A DNA stretch of 64,000 bases, taken from assembly GCF_002101705.1 (NCBI RefSeq), contig NZ_LQPC01000026.1, positions 331,242-395,241 on the forward strand, in the 5' to 3' direction. Position numbers and translations under genes: made by a program. The DNA comes from Mycolicibacterium iranicum. GTDB lineage: Bacteria; Actinomycetota; Actinomycetes; Mycobacteriales; Mycobacteriaceae. Of the stretch, positions 6,833 through 15,954 are shown one piece after another. Below the pieces are notes generated by a model, which was not told the origin of the DNA, did no database searches, and saw nothing but the letters and a program-made list of their open reading frames with translations. Every line of letters begins with the position of its first letter. Position 1 is the first letter of the stretch.

Positions 6833-8860
6833 ATGGGGGGCGTGACGAACCCCGCGCATACCGACGACCCGTACCTGTGGCTCGAAGACGTCACCGGCGA
6901 CGATGCGCTCGCCTGGGTCCGCGAACACAACGCGCCGACGGTGGCCGAGCTCAGCGGCAAGCGTTTCGAGCAGATGCGGGCCGAGGCGCTGGAAGTTCTC
7001 GACACCGATGCGCGGATCCCGTATGTGCGCAGGCGCGGCGAGTACCTATACAACTTCTGGCGCGACGCGGCCAACCAGAAGGGCCTGTGGCGGCGCACGA
7101 CGCTGGAGAGTTACCGCACCGAGAAGCCGGACTGGGAGGTCATCATCGACCTCGACGAACTCGCGCGCGCCGACGACGAGAACTGGGTGTGGGCCGGCGC
7201 GGATGTGCTCGAACCGGACTATTCACTGGCTCTGATCAGCTTGTCGCGCGGCGGCTCCGATGCCGCGGTGGTTCGTGAATTCGACATGCGGACAAAAGTC
7301 TTTGTGGACGGCGGATTCGAACTGGCCGAGGCCAAGTCGCAGGTGTCCTGGGAGGACGAGAACACTCTGCTGGTCGGCACCGACTTCGGCGAGGGGTCGC
7401 TCACCGAGTCGGGCTATCCGCGGCTGGTCAAGCGGTGGCGGCGCGGCACCCCGCTGTCGGAGGCCGAAACAGTGTTCAGCGGTGCGGAATCGGACGTGGT
7501 CGTCGCGGGCTCTCGGGATCACACCGAGGGTTTCGAACGCACGCTGGTGAGCCGGGCCTTCGACTTCTTCAACGAGCGGGTCTACGAACTGCGCGACGGC
7601 GAGCTGATCCGCATCGACACCCCTACCGACGCGAGCATCTCGATCCACCGGGAGTGGCTGCTGATCGAGTTGCGCACCGAGTGGCAGTACGGCACCCAAA
7701 CGTATCCGGCCGGTTCCCTGATCGCCGCCGACTACGAGAAATTCCTCAGTGGCACAGCAGAATTGCAGGTGGTGTTCAGTCCGGATGCGCACACCTGCCT
7801 GCACCACTATGCGTGGACGCGTGATCGCCTCGTCGTGGTGACGCTGGCCGATGTGGCCAGCCGTGTCGCGATCTACACGCCCGGCGCGTGGATCTCCCAA
7901 CCGGTGCCCGGACTGCCGGAGAACACCAACACCGTGATCGTCGGCACAGATCCGTTGGGCGACGAGATGTTCCTGGACTCTTCGGGTTTCCTCACTCCGT
8001 CTCGCCTGCTATACGGATCTGCCGACGGGAACCTCAGCGAGATCAAGCGGGCACCGTCGTTCTTCGACGCCTCCGATCTGGAGGTGTCGCAGTTCTTCGC
8101 GACCTCCGATGACGGCACCGCCGTCCCCTACTTCGTGGTCGGACACCGGCACCGCCGGACCCCCGGTCCGACGCTGCTCGGTGGTTACGGCGGGTTCGAG
8201 GTGGCGCGCACGCCGGGCTACGACGGCGTTCTCGGCCGACTCTGGCTGTCGCGGGGCGGCACCTACGTGCTGGCCAACATCCGGGGAGGCGGCGAGTACG
8301 GGCCGACGTGGCACACCCAGGCCATGCGCGAGGGCAGGCACCTCGTCGGCGAGGACTTCGCTGCTGTGGCAAAGGATCTGGTCGAACGCGGGATCACCAC
8401 CGTCGACCAACTCGGCGCACAGGGCGGAAGCAACGGCGGGCTGCTGATGGGAATCATGCTGACCAAGTACCCCGAACTGTTCGGCGGCCTGGTGTGCAGC
8501 GTGCCACTGCTCGACATGAAGCGCTTTCATCTTCTGCTTGCCGGCGCCTCGTGGGTCGCGGAGTACGGCGATCCCGATGATCCCGACGACTGGAAGTTCA
8601 TCTCCGAATACTCCCCCTATCAGAATATTTCGACGGACAGGCGATACCCGCCGGTTCTCATCACCACGTCAACCCGTGACGACCGGGTTCATCCCGGCCA
8701 TGCGAGGAAGATGACCGCCGCTCTCGAGGCGGCCGGGCACCCGGTCAGCTACTACGAGAACATCGAGGGCGGTCACGCCGGCGCGTCGGACAATCCGCAG
8801 ATCGCCTTCCGGTCCGCCCTCGTCTTCGAGTACCTGCTGCGCACCCTGAACGGACACTGA
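6833..8860 (+). CDS. Prolyl oligopeptidase family (S9) serine peptidase
   Basis: 675 residues. An N-terminal beta-propeller-type region begins at DPYLWLEDV. The C-terminal alpha/beta-hydrolase part has the nucleophile motif GGSNGG (Ser ~532), the acid in TSTRDDRVHP (~615) and the His in EGGHAG (~646). Such cytosolic peptidases cleave short proline-containing peptides. Starts at ATG 6833 or GTG 6842 are both possible because the family similarity begins at ~DDPYLW. It is the first gene of a probable three-gene run, with the lipoprotein starting 1 bp after its stop. Confidence 0.88.
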   Translation: MGGVTNPAHTDDPYLWLEDVTGDDALAWVREHNAPTVAELSGKRFEQMRAEALEVLDTDARIPYVRRRGEYLYNFWRDAANQKGLWRRTTLESYRTEKPDWEVIIDLDELARADDENWVWAGADVLEPDYSLALISLSRGGSDAAVVREFDMRTKVFVDGGFELAEAKSQVSWEDENTLLVGTDFGEGSLTESGYPRLVKRWRRGTPLSEAETVFSGAESDVVVAGSRDHTEGFERTLVSRAFDFFNERVYELRDGELIRIDTPTDASISIHREWLLIELRTEWQYGTQTYPAGSLIAADYEKFLSGTAELQVVFSPDAHTCLHHYAWTRDRLVVVTLADVASRVAIYTPGAWISQPVPGLPENTNTVIVGTDPLGDEMFLDSSGFLTPSRLLYGSADGNLSEIKRAPSFFDASDLEVSQFFATSDDGTAVPYFVVGHRHRRTPGPTLLGGYGGFEVARTPGYDGVLGRLWLSRGGTYVLANIRGGGEYGPTWHTQAMREGRHLVGEDFAAVAKDLVERGITTVDQLGAQGGSNGGLLMGIMLTKYPELFGGLVCSVPLLDMKRFHLLLAGASWVAEYGDPDDPDDWKFISEYSPYQNISTDRRYPPVLITTSTRDDRVHPGHARKMTAALEAAGHPVSYYENIEGGHAGASDNPQIAFRSALVFEYLLRTLNGH

Positions 8861-8861
8861 C

Positions 8862-9515
8862 ATGACCAACTGGACAACGCTTTTCGGCGCCACTGCCGCG
8901 TCAGCTCTGCTGCTGACCGGATGCTCCCAGAACATCACCGGAACCGCCGTGACAGCGGTGGCCGGCGCCGGCGATATCAGTGCGGCCGGGGGCGACGAAG
9001 CGCAGTGCACCACCGTCGATGCACCGCTCGACGACATTCCCAGCGAGGACGACAGTGAACCACTGCTGCGCATCCCGGTGCCCGACGGTTGGGAACGCAA
9101 CTCGATGATGGACAGCGAAATCATCCGCTACACCATCGTTTCGACCGATCTCATCAGCAACGACTTCGCCCCCAACGCCGTCGTCACCCTCGAGTCGGTG
9201 CGCGGTATCGAGGCACCCGAGGACGTGTTCGAAGAAAACCGGGCAAACTTGGAGAACGGCCTCGGCGCATTCGATCTGAAACCCGTCAGCAACACCACCT
9301 GCGGATTGCCCTCCGAGACAACTCATTACGTTGCTCCGCCGATGGGTCCGGCACCGGAGCGGCCGATCATCATGCATGCCGTGGTCGCCGAGGACAGAGG
9401 GTCCACCTTCCTCGCCACACTCACCATCCAGACCACCAATCCCACCGATCCGAGGTACGTCGCCGACTCACAGGAAATCATCGACGGGTTCCAAATGCTG
9501 GTGCCGGGATCATGA
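8862..9515 (+). CDS. LpqN/LpqT-like lipoprotein
   Basis: 217 residues with a lipoprotein signal ending in LLLTGC, the lipidated cysteine being C21. The remainder (IPVPDGWERN ... VVTLESVRG ... SETTHYVAP) resembles the LpqN/LpqT family of mycobacterial cell-envelope lipoproteins. LpqN has been linked to cell-envelope lipid biology, but a role cannot be read from this sequence. It starts one base after the peptidase stop and ends in an ATGA overlap with the next gene. Confidence 0.8.
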   Translation: MTNWTTLFGATAASALLLTGCSQNITGTAVTAVAGAGDISAAGGDEAQCTTVDAPLDDIPSEDDSEPLLRIPVPDGWERNSMMDSEIIRYTIVSTDLISNDFAPNAVVTLESVRGIEAPEDVFEENRANLENGLGAFDLKPVSNTTCGLPSETTHYVAPPMGPAPERPIIMHAVVAEDRGSTFLATLTIQTTNPTDPRYVADSQEIIDGFQMLVPGS

Positions 9516-9832
9516 GCACGTGGTCGTACGCACTGCTCGGCGCGGGCGCACTCGCGCTCGTCCTGGGAGCCGCCCTACCCGGATGGGACACTCCCACCCT
9601 GCCCAAGCGTGCGGTCAAGCGGCGCATCTACTGGGCGGGGACCGCTACCGGGGTCGTTCTGGTGTTCCTGGGCGGCCTGCCGGACCTTCAGAGTTCGGTC
9701 GCATTCGTGGTCGCCGCGCTCATTCTGATGGTGGGCTCGGCGTATTTCCGGACCCCGAACATCAAAATCGGCGGCACGATCTATTCGGCATACGAACCGC
9801 ATCGGCAACCCGACCCGCCGCCGGCGGTGTAA
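9512..9832 (+). CDS. Small hypothetical membrane protein
   Basis: 106 residues with three hydrophobic segments (about residues 4-23, 42-58 and 65-83) and a soluble tail ending in a proline run. The start is the ATG that overlaps the lipoprotein stop (ATGA, 9512-9515), so it is probably co-translated. No family was recognised. Confidence 0.7.
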   Translation: MSTWSYALLGAGALALVLGAALPGWDTPTLPKRAVKRRIYWAGTATGVVLVFLGGLPDLQSSVAFVVAALILMVGSAYFRTPNIKIGGTIYSAYEPHRQPDPPPAV

Positions 9833-9905
9833 CGCTCGGCGCGCTTCTCGGCACTACCCGGTGATGGCTTCGCTGCCCGGCGGGGCCCGCTCCGAGAGGA
9901 TCGCC

Positions 9906-10388
9906 ATGACCGCCACCACCAGAACCTCGCTCCCCACTCGCCTCTCCCAACTGGAGGGCGTCAGCGGCGCGCTCGCCCGCTACGGACTCGTCGTCGTCCT
10001 CGCCTGGATCGGCGCGCTGAAGTTCACCGACTACGAGGCGCAGGGCATCGCACCGCTTGTCTCCAACAGCCCATTCATGAGCTGGGTTTACGAGATCTTC
10101 TCCGTCGGCACGTTCTCGGCGTTGCTCGGCGTTCTTGAGCTCGCCACCGCCGCGCTGATCGCCGTCAAGCCGTGGTGGCCCCGGCTGTCGGCGGTCGGCA
10201 GCGCGATCGCGATCGGCCTGTTCGTCGCGACGCTGAGCTTCCTGTTCACCACCCCCGGCGTTTTCGAGGCCTCCGCAGGCGGCTTCCCCGCCCTGTCCTC
10301 GACCGGCCAGTTCCTCATCAAGGACGTCGCGCTCCTGGGAATCGCGGCATGGACTTTCGCCGACGCGCTGCGGAGTTCACACTTCTGA
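9906..10388 (+). CDS. DUF417 (YkgB/RclC-like) membrane protein
   Basis: 160 residues with four transmembrane segments and the DUF417 wording ARYGLVVVLAWIGALKFT, then YEAQGIAPLVSNSPFMSW. E. coli RclC, of the same family, is induced by reactive chlorine; the biochemical function is unknown. The start MTATTRTS is preferred because gagagga (9894-9900) precedes it; an ATG at 9861 would add 15 residues. The ECF sigma gene begins 1 bp after its stop, so the protein is probably part of that stress regulon or its sensor side. Confidence 0.8.
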   Translation: MTATTRTSLPTRLSQLEGVSGALARYGLVVVLAWIGALKFTDYEAQGIAPLVSNSPFMSWVYEIFSVGTFSALLGVLELATAALIAVKPWWPRLSAVGSAIAIGLFVATLSFLFTTPGVFEASAGGFPALSSTGQFLIKDVALLGIAAWTFADALRSSHF

Positions 10389-10389
10389 C

Positions 10390-11025
10390 ATGACGAGCAC
10401 GTCGACCGACGAGGCCGACCTCATCGCCGCACTCCGAGCGCGCGATGAGGTCGCCTTCGCGACTCTGGTCGATACTCACACGCCGGCGATGCTTCGGCTC
10501 GCGCGCGGCTACGTGCCCAATCACGCGATCGCCGAGGAGGTCGTCCAAGAGGCATGGCTCGCCCTGCTCAAGGGTCTGGACGGATTTGAAGGTCGATCAT
10601 CCTTGCGCACATGGCTTTTCACGGTGCTGATCAATATCGCCAAGAAGCGCGGCCTCCGGGAGCGCAGTGATGCCGACGTCGCGGTGCTCGCCTACACCGG
10701 CGGCACCGTTGACCCGGCACGATTCCGCGACAACGACGATCTCTACCCGGGCCACTGGAAACCCGACGAGATGCCGGTACCGTTCCCCGACACCCCGGAG
10801 GGCTCGGTGCTCGGCGACGAACTGCTGCGCATCACCCGAGGTGAGTTGGACAAGCTTCCCGAACGGCAGCGTGTCGTGGTGACGATGCGGGACATGCTCG
10901 ATATGGACTCCGCGGAAGTCAGCGAACTACTGGGTATCACCGCTACCAATCAGCGGGTACTCCTGCATCGGGGACGCGCCGCGATCAGACAGGCGTTGGA
11001 GTGCTACGTGAAGGAGGAGATGTGA
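10390..11025 (+). CDS. ECF-type RNA polymerase sigma factor
   Basis: 211 residues with a region 2 (EVAFATLVDTHTPAMLRLAR ... WLALLKGLDGFEG ... SSLRTWLFTVLINIAKK, ~20-90). A long acidic linker with WKPDEMPVPFPDTPEG follows, then a region 4 helix-turn-helix (LPERQRVVVTMRDML ... NQRVLLHRGRAAIR, ~150-205). It should redirect RNA polymerase to a small regulon. The zf-HC2 anti-sigma gene overlaps its stop (ATGTGA), and the DUF417 gene is immediately upstream, so the three form one operon. Confidence 0.9.
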   Translation: MTSTSTDEADLIAALRARDEVAFATLVDTHTPAMLRLARGYVPNHAIAEEVVQEAWLALLKGLDGFEGRSSLRTWLFTVLINIAKKRGLRERSDADVAVLAYTGGTVDPARFRDNDDLYPGHWKPDEMPVPFPDTPEGSVLGDELLRITRGELDKLPERQRVVVTMRDMLDMDSAEVSELLGITATNQRVLLHRGRAAIRQALECYVKEEM

Positions 11026-11264
11026 CCGACTCACGTCCGCTCAACTGCAACGAACTCGTCGAGCTGGTGACCGACTACCTCGACGGGACGCTCGATCTGG
11101 AGACCCGGGCCCGGTTCGACGAGCACCTGATGGGCTGCGAGGGCTGCGACAACTATCTGCAGCAATTCCGCACCACCGTCGCCACGCTGGGCAAGGTGCC
11201 CGAGGACGCGCTGGAGCCCGCCTTCCGCGACAAGCTGCTCGACGCGTTCCGGGGCTGGCACTGA
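11022..11264 (+). CDS. Zinc-finger (zf-HC2) anti-sigma factor
   Basis: 80 residues, entirely soluble. H35-x3-C39-x2-C42 is the ZAS zinc-binding signature, with C9 as the probable fourth ligand. Zinc-finger anti-sigma factors bind the cognate ECF factor and often release it on thiol oxidation. The start is GTG 11022 overlapping the sigma stop. No membrane anchor follows, so it is a cytoplasmic RsrA-type sensor rather than a transmembrane one. Pairing with the sigma factor at 10390 is inferred from the overlap. Confidence 0.88.
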   Translation: MTDSRPLNCNELVELVTDYLDGTLDLETRARFDEHLMGCEGCDNYLQQFRTTVATLGKVPEDALEPAFRDKLLDAFRGWH

Positions 11265-11316
11265 CGCCACTCCCGGTGCTTGACTTCCCACTTCGAGGTG
11301 GGTCGACTACATATCC

Positions 11317-12228
11317 ATGCCCGAAGCTGCGCCGCCCGAATTCGAGACCCTGCTCTACAGCACTCGCGAGGCAGTCGCGACGATCACGCTGAACCGGCCG
11401 GAGCGTCTCAACACCATCGTCCCGCCCATGCCCGACGAGATCGAGAAGGCGATCGGTCTTGCCGAACGTGATCCCTCGGTCAAGGTCATCGTGCTGCGAG
11501 GCGCGGGTCGCGCATTCTCGGGCGGTTACGACTTCGGGGGCGGTTTCGGCCACTGGGGCGAGTCGATGAACACCGACGGCCAGTGGGACCCGGGCAAAGA
11601 CTTCGCGATGGTCAGCGCCAGAGAGACGGGACCGACGCAGAAGTTCATGGCGATCTGGCGCGCCTCCAAACCCGTGATCGCGCAGGTTCACGGCTGGTGC
11701 GTCGGAGGCGCCAGTGATTACGCGCTGTGCGCCGATCTCGTTGTCGCCAGCGACGACGCCGTCATCGGCACCCCCTACGCACGAATGTGGGGCGCCTATC
11801 TGACCGGCATGTGGCTTTACCGGCTGTCGCTGGCGAAGGTGAAGTGGCACTCCCTGACCGGTGAACCGCTGACCGGAAAAGAAGCCGCCGCAGTGGAATT
11901 GATCAACGAGTCGGTGCCGTTCGAGCGACTGGAATCCCGTGTCGCCGAGATCGCCGCGAAGCTGTGCTCGATTCCGCTGTCACAACTTCAGGCGCAGAAG
12001 CTGATCGTCAACCAGGCCTACGAGAACATGGGCCTGGCGTCGACACAGACCCTCGGCGGGATCCTCGACGGACTGATGCGCAACACCCCGGAGGCGCTGG
12101 ACTTCATCGACACCGCCGCTCGGGACGGTGTGCGCGCGGCCGTCGAGCGCCGTGATGGCCCGTGGGGCGATTACAGCCAGGCGCCGCCGGAGAGGCGCCC
12201 CGACCCGTCGCACGTCATCAACCCGTGA
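11317..12228 (+). CDS. Enoyl-CoA hydratase/isomerase (crotonase) family protein
   Basis: 303 residues with the crotonase core TITLNRPERLNT (~26-37), the oxyanion-hole segment GAGRAFSGGYDFGGG (~65-79) and VHGWCVGGASDYALCADLV (~127-145). The usual glutamate pair is not evident: the second motif reads GGASDYALC, where GG-E-L is common. A dehydratase/hydratase reaction is therefore uncertain; isomerase or hydrolase chemistry is possible. A region of ~50 bp separates it from the anti-sigma gene, so it may or may not be cotranscribed. Confidence 0.8.
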   Translation: MPEAAPPEFETLLYSTREAVATITLNRPERLNTIVPPMPDEIEKAIGLAERDPSVKVIVLRGAGRAFSGGYDFGGGFGHWGESMNTDGQWDPGKDFAMVSARETGPTQKFMAIWRASKPVIAQVHGWCVGGASDYALCADLVVASDDAVIGTPYARMWGAYLTGMWLYRLSLAKVKWHSLTGEPLTGKEAAAVELINESVPFERLESRVAEIAAKLCSIPLSQLQAQKLIVNQAYENMGLASTQTLGGILDGLMRNTPEALDFIDTAARDGVRAAVERRDGPWGDYSQAPPERRPDPSHVINP

Positions 12229-12256
12229 TCCATTTACGTTACGCACCCGTTTCGTT

Positions 12257-12262
12257 TATGCT
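12257..12262 (+). promoter_or_regulatory. -10 element for the FAD hydroxylase (probable leaderless mRNA)
   Basis: tatgct ends 6 nt before ATG 12269, the spacing expected when transcription starts at or next to the start codon. No clear Shine-Dalgarno lies between. A ttacgt at 12234-12239 could serve as -35. Confidence 0.5.
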
Positions 12263-12268
12263 CGTTCC

Positions 12269-13780
12269 ATGGTGGACGTGGATGTCCTGGTGGCGGGCGC
12301 GGGCCCGACCGGATTGACGGCAGCGTGTGCGTTGCGGTTGCATGACCTTTCCGTACTGGTCGTCGACGGCGCTTCGGCGCCTGCGACTACCTCGCGAGCG
12401 AACTTTCTACACGCCCGCGGATCCGAAGTGTTGTCTCGCATAGGTGCCCTCGGTGATCTGCCCGGGAAATCGCTGCGGGCGATGCGCATCACCAACTACC
12501 TCGGCAACCGCCCGCTGATGACGTTGGAGTTCGGCGACCCCCATATGCACACCGCCGCGCCTCCGATGGTGATCTCGCAGGCCAAGATCGAGGGTTCGCT
12601 GCGGTCCCGCTTGGCCGAATTGGGCACCACACCGCTATGGGGAAACGGGCTGACGAAATTGCAACAGCGCGACGATCACGTCGTCGCCACCTTGGAAGAC
12701 GGTACAAGCGTCTCAGCGCGATGGGTCGTGGGCTGCGACGGTACCTCCAGCCCCACGCGCAGACTGGCCGGAATCGCCTTTCCCGGAGTCAAAGTCACCG
12801 AACGGTGGCTACTCGCCGACATACATCTGGACTGGGATGTCGACCGGGGCGGCACCTCGGGTTGGATCCACCCCACCGGCTTGCTCGGCGCGATGCCGAT
12901 GCCCGACGAACAGGGCCGCGGCAACCTCTGGCGAATTTTCGCCTACGATCCGAGCCTGACCGAAAAGCCCAGCGAGAGCCAGATTCTCGACAGGATGAAG
13001 GCTCTCATCCCGCAACGTAGTGGCCGCACCGTACGCATCGGCGACGCCGAATGGCTCTCGAACTTCACCGTGCACCGCAGGCTCGCCGACCGGTACCGGC
13101 AAGGGCGCGTTCTGATCGCCGGTGATGCGGCCCACGCCCATGCACCCTTCGGCGGGCAGGGAATGCTGACCGGTATCGGCGACGCCGAGAACCTCGCCTT
13201 CAAGCTCGCGCTGGTGACACGCGGACTGGCCGCGGACCCACTCATCGACACCTACGAAGCCGAAAGGCGACCGTTGGCAACAGAAGTGCTACGCGGAACG
13301 AGCATGGTGACTCGTGTCAACGTGTCGGGCAATCCCGTCGGACGCTTCCTGCGCGACCATGTCGCCGCAAGGGTTTTCAGCCTTGCGCCGCTACAGCGGT
13401 GGATCACCTACACCGCGTCACAGCTCTGGGTGAGCTACCGCAAGGGACCTCTCGGGGGTGGCGGCGCCAGACCGCGACCGGGCGACCGGATCGGCGATAT
13501 TGAATGCACACGCCCGGAAGGATTTTCGACAATGCTCCACCACGAGCTCGGGGGAGGCTGGGCACTGCTGAGCCCACCCGGCGCGCCACCCGACTTCACC
13601 GACTTCGCCCGACGGCGCCTGGGCCAGTTCGTCGGCACCCTTGATTTCGCCGGGAGCGAGGTCATGCTGGTACGGCCCGACGGCCACCTGGCGTGGCGAG
13701 GAGATCCCGATCGACCGGACAGCGTAGGCGCCCTTGATGACTGGCTCCACCGAGCGTTGACGACCGGCTCGACCCGGTGA
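12269..13780 (+). CDS. FAD-dependent aromatic hydroxylase-type monooxygenase
   Basis: 503 residues of the PheA/TfdB class A flavoprotein family. It has the FAD loop GAGPTGLT (residues 9-16), the DG motif VGCDGTSSPTR and the second FAD motif GDAAHAHAPFGGQGM. These enzymes hydroxylate phenols or polyketide-like aromatics using NADPH and O2. The start MVDVDVLV fits the family; a 47-codon upstream extension runs inside the crotonase gene and is not coding. The stop overlaps the GTG of a TetR regulator (GTGA), so enzyme and regulator form an operon and the TetR probably represses it. Confidence 0.87.
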   Translation: MVDVDVLVAGAGPTGLTAACALRLHDLSVLVVDGASAPATTSRANFLHARGSEVLSRIGALGDLPGKSLRAMRITNYLGNRPLMTLEFGDPHMHTAAPPMVISQAKIEGSLRSRLAELGTTPLWGNGLTKLQQRDDHVVATLEDGTSVSARWVVGCDGTSSPTRRLAGIAFPGVKVTERWLLADIHLDWDVDRGGTSGWIHPTGLLGAMPMPDEQGRGNLWRIFAYDPSLTEKPSESQILDRMKALIPQRSGRTVRIGDAEWLSNFTVHRRLADRYRQGRVLIAGDAAHAHAPFGGQGMLTGIGDAENLAFKLALVTRGLAADPLIDTYEAERRPLATEVLRGTSMVTRVNVSGNPVGRFLRDHVAARVFSLAPLQRWITYTASQLWVSYRKGPLGGGGARPRPGDRIGDIECTRPEGFSTMLHHELGGGWALLSPPGAPPDFTDFARRRLGQFVGTLDFAGSEVMLVRPDGHLAWRGDPDRPDSVGALDDWLHRALTTGSTR

Positions 13781-14373
13781 GTCCGCGCGGGCGGCCGCGG
13801 GACTCTGGCGCTGACGCGGCCATTCTGCGGGCAGGTCTGGAGCTCTTCATCGACTTCGGCATCGAGGGCACCAGCATGGAGCAGATCGCGAAGAAGGCAG
13901 GTGTCGGCAAGCCGACGCTTTACCGCCGATGGGCGACGAAAGAAGAGTTGATTGCCGCGGCGATGGAGTCCCTCATCGTCGAAGAATCCGGTTGGACACT
14001 GCGCGACGTCGAAGCCACGGAGTCGCCTTACGAACTCGTCGAAGCAGCTCTGGAGCGGGCCGCCCAGACGACCACGACTCCCCAGTACCGGGCCCTGGTC
14101 GCCAGGGTCTATGGCTCGGCCGTCACCCATCCGGACTTGATGGCCATCTACTGGCGCCGGTTCATCCTTCCGCGGAGGCGACACGCGGCAGCCCTACTCG
14201 AACGGGCGCGGGAACTGGGGACGGTTGCGGCGCACGTCGATGTCGAGGTCGCCATCGACATGATGGTCGGGGCCGTCACGTATCGGATCCTGCAGCCCGA
14301 ACCGCCCGACGTCGAGGAAATGCGTCGATACCTACGGGCTGTCTACCGCCAGACCGGTTTGCTGCCCGTGTAG
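13777..14373 (+). CDS. TetR/AcrR-family regulator
   Basis: 198 residues. The N-terminal helix-turn-helix reads GTSMEQIAKKAGVGKPTLYRRW (~30-52), followed by an all-helical ligand domain. It starts at a GTG overlapping the monooxygenase stop by four bases. By arrangement it probably senses the substrate of that hydroxylase and controls the promoter near 12240-12262. No clean operator dyad was found there. Confidence 0.88.
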   Translation: MSPRGRPRDSGADAAILRAGLELFIDFGIEGTSMEQIAKKAGVGKPTLYRRWATKEELIAAAMESLIVEESGWTLRDVEATESPYELVEAALERAAQTTTTPQYRALVARVYGSAVTHPDLMAIYWRRFILPRRRHAAALLERARELGTVAAHVDVEVAIDMMVGAVTYRILQPEPPDVEEMRRYLRAVYRQTGLLPV

Positions 14374-14377
14374 TCGG

Positions 14378-15019
14378 TCACCCCTGGCTGACTTGTGACC
14401 GGCGGCGAAGACGGGAGACGACGAAGCGCCCGATCAGCACGGCGATCACGGCCAGCACGATGTACTGCAGGCCGGACGCATAGGGCTCGACGAGGTGCCA
14501 GTTGGCACCCAGTCCGTAGCCGAGGCCGATGAACACGCTGTTCCAGATCAGGCTGCCCAGTGTCGTCAGCGCGGTGAAGACCAGGAAGTTCATTCGTTGC
14601 ACACCTGCGGGCACGGAGATGAAGCTGCGGAAGAACGGCAGCATCCTGCCGAAGAAGACGCCCTTGGTGCCGTGGCGGGCAAACCACTGCGTGGACTTGT
14701 CGATGTCCTCCTGATCCACCAGCGGGAGCTTCGTGGCGAGCCTGCTCATCCGGTCATGGCCCAACCAAGCGCCGAGTAGGTAGATGACCCAGGCGCCGAC
14801 CACCGAGCCGATGGTGGTCCAGATGATCGCTTCGACGACGGAGAGCCGGCCGAGACTCGCTGCGAAGCCGGCCATCGGCAGGATCACCTCGCTGGGCAGG
14901 GGCGGAAAGAGGTTCTCCAGGAAGATCGCCAACCCGGCGCCGACTCCGCCGAGCCGTTCCATCAACTCCACTGTCCAGCCGGCGAGGCCGCCGAGTTCGG
15001 CAGGAACTTCTGTCGACAA
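14378..15019 (-). CDS. DedA-family (VTT domain) membrane protein
   Basis: 213 residues. It carries the DedA motifs FLENLFPPLPSEVILPMAGF and FFGRMLPFFRSFISVPAGVQ with about five hydrophobic segments. DedA proteins are VTT-fold lipid scramblase or undecaprenyl-phosphate-flippase-type transporters. The only in-frame start near the expected N-terminus is a TTG at 15019. It is convergent with the TetR gene (4 bp apart). Confidence 0.88.
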   Translation of the reverse strand: MSTEVPAELGGLAGWTVELMERLGGVGAGLAIFLENLFPPLPSEVILPMAGFAASLGRLSVVEAIIWTTIGSVVGAWVIYLLGAWLGHDRMSRLATKLPLVDQEDIDKSTQWFARHGTKGVFFGRMLPFFRSFISVPAGVQRMNFLVFTALTTLGSLIWNSVFIGLGYGLGANWHLVEPYASGLQYIVLAVIAVLIGRFVVSRLRRRSQVSQG

Positions 15020-15064
15020 CGAACGGCCTTCCTCCGGCGAGTGCTGCGGGTACTTCTTTCCACC

Positions 15065-15919
15065 CTAGCGATCGCTGCTGCTATGCAGCACGCCGCCGAT
15101 TATGGCGGCGATCACGCCGAGCACCACGAGGCCGCCGCCCGCCAGCAGCGTGACATTGAGCCACTGGTGCAGGCTGCCCTCGGCGTGGGCGACCATGACC
15201 TCGGCGACGGTACGGATGTCGCCGGTGGTGCGGCTCAGCGCGCTGTCGATGAAACGATGGCCGACCTCGATGGCCGCCCAGCCGGCCGCACCCACGAGCA
15301 GCGCTGAAACACCAAGGGCGGTAAGGGCTTTGCCGCGCGATCTGGCGGCCGCCAACATCAGGAGCGCGAACACGCCGGTGAGGACGGCGATCCCGATGCT
15401 GGCCCACGGACCCCAGGTGGCGAGCCAGCGCAGCTTTCCCGGCTGAAGCTCCTCGGCGTCCACCGTGATGGGGACCGTCAGCGTCGGGGGCACCTGCAGG
15501 TCGAGGGTGCCCAGCGTCGCGGAGAACGACGGGTCCGACAGCATCGGCGCGACGTCGATGAGCCACTGGTCGGTGGAGTTACCGCTGGGGACGGCGCCGG
15601 TGAACATCCATCGGTGTGCGATGCGGTTGGCCTGCGCGAACTGACCGGGGAACCCGGCATTGCGGGTGTAGGAGTCGGCCACCGTGCGCACCAGCTCGGG
15701 GTTGAGTTCATAACCGTTGCCTTCGCCCAGCGCGATCACCTGGGTGGTCAGCTCGCTGGCCATCGCGTCCTGCAGCCGGCTGTCCCTGGCCGCCGACGTC
15801 GCCAGCGATGCGTACCCGTCCTCGCTGATGAGTGTCGACTGCGCCCACACCGCCGGCACCGCCACCGCCAACGCGGCTGTCGTGACCAGCCACAGCAGCA
15901 GCGTGGCGAGAAACCGCAC
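15065..15919 (-). CDS. Conserved hypothetical membrane protein
   Basis: 284 residues. A signal-anchor helix (1-25) leads into a ~145-residue extracytoplasmic domain. Three further hydrophobic segments (~172-192, ~203-222 and ~258-278) follow. The ectodomain wording (QDAMASELTTQVIALGEGNG ... LVRTVADSYTRN) looks like a mycobacterial conserved family of unknown function. It lies 45 bp upstream of DedA and 35 bp downstream of ppk2 on the same strand. Confidence 0.7.
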   Translation of the reverse strand: MRFLATLLLWLVTTAALAVAVPAVWAQSTLISEDGYASLATSAARDSRLQDAMASELTTQVIALGEGNGYELNPELVRTVADSYTRNAGFPGQFAQANRIAHRWMFTGAVPSGNSTDQWLIDVAPMLSDPSFSATLGTLDLQVPPTLTVPITVDAEELQPGKLRWLATWGPWASIGIAVLTGVFALLMLAAARSRGKALTALGVSALLVGAAGWAAIEVGHRFIDSALSRTTGDIRTVAEVMVAHAEGSLHQWLNVTLLAGGGLVVLGVIAAIIGGVLHSSSDR

Positions 15920-15954
15920 GGCGCGCGTCCTTTCCGATCGGGACGCGGACCGGT

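Noticed and set aside
11275..11300. Small hairpin (cccac ... gtggg) before the crotonase gene as terminator
   Set aside because: Five-bp stem only, no T tract; too weak to call.
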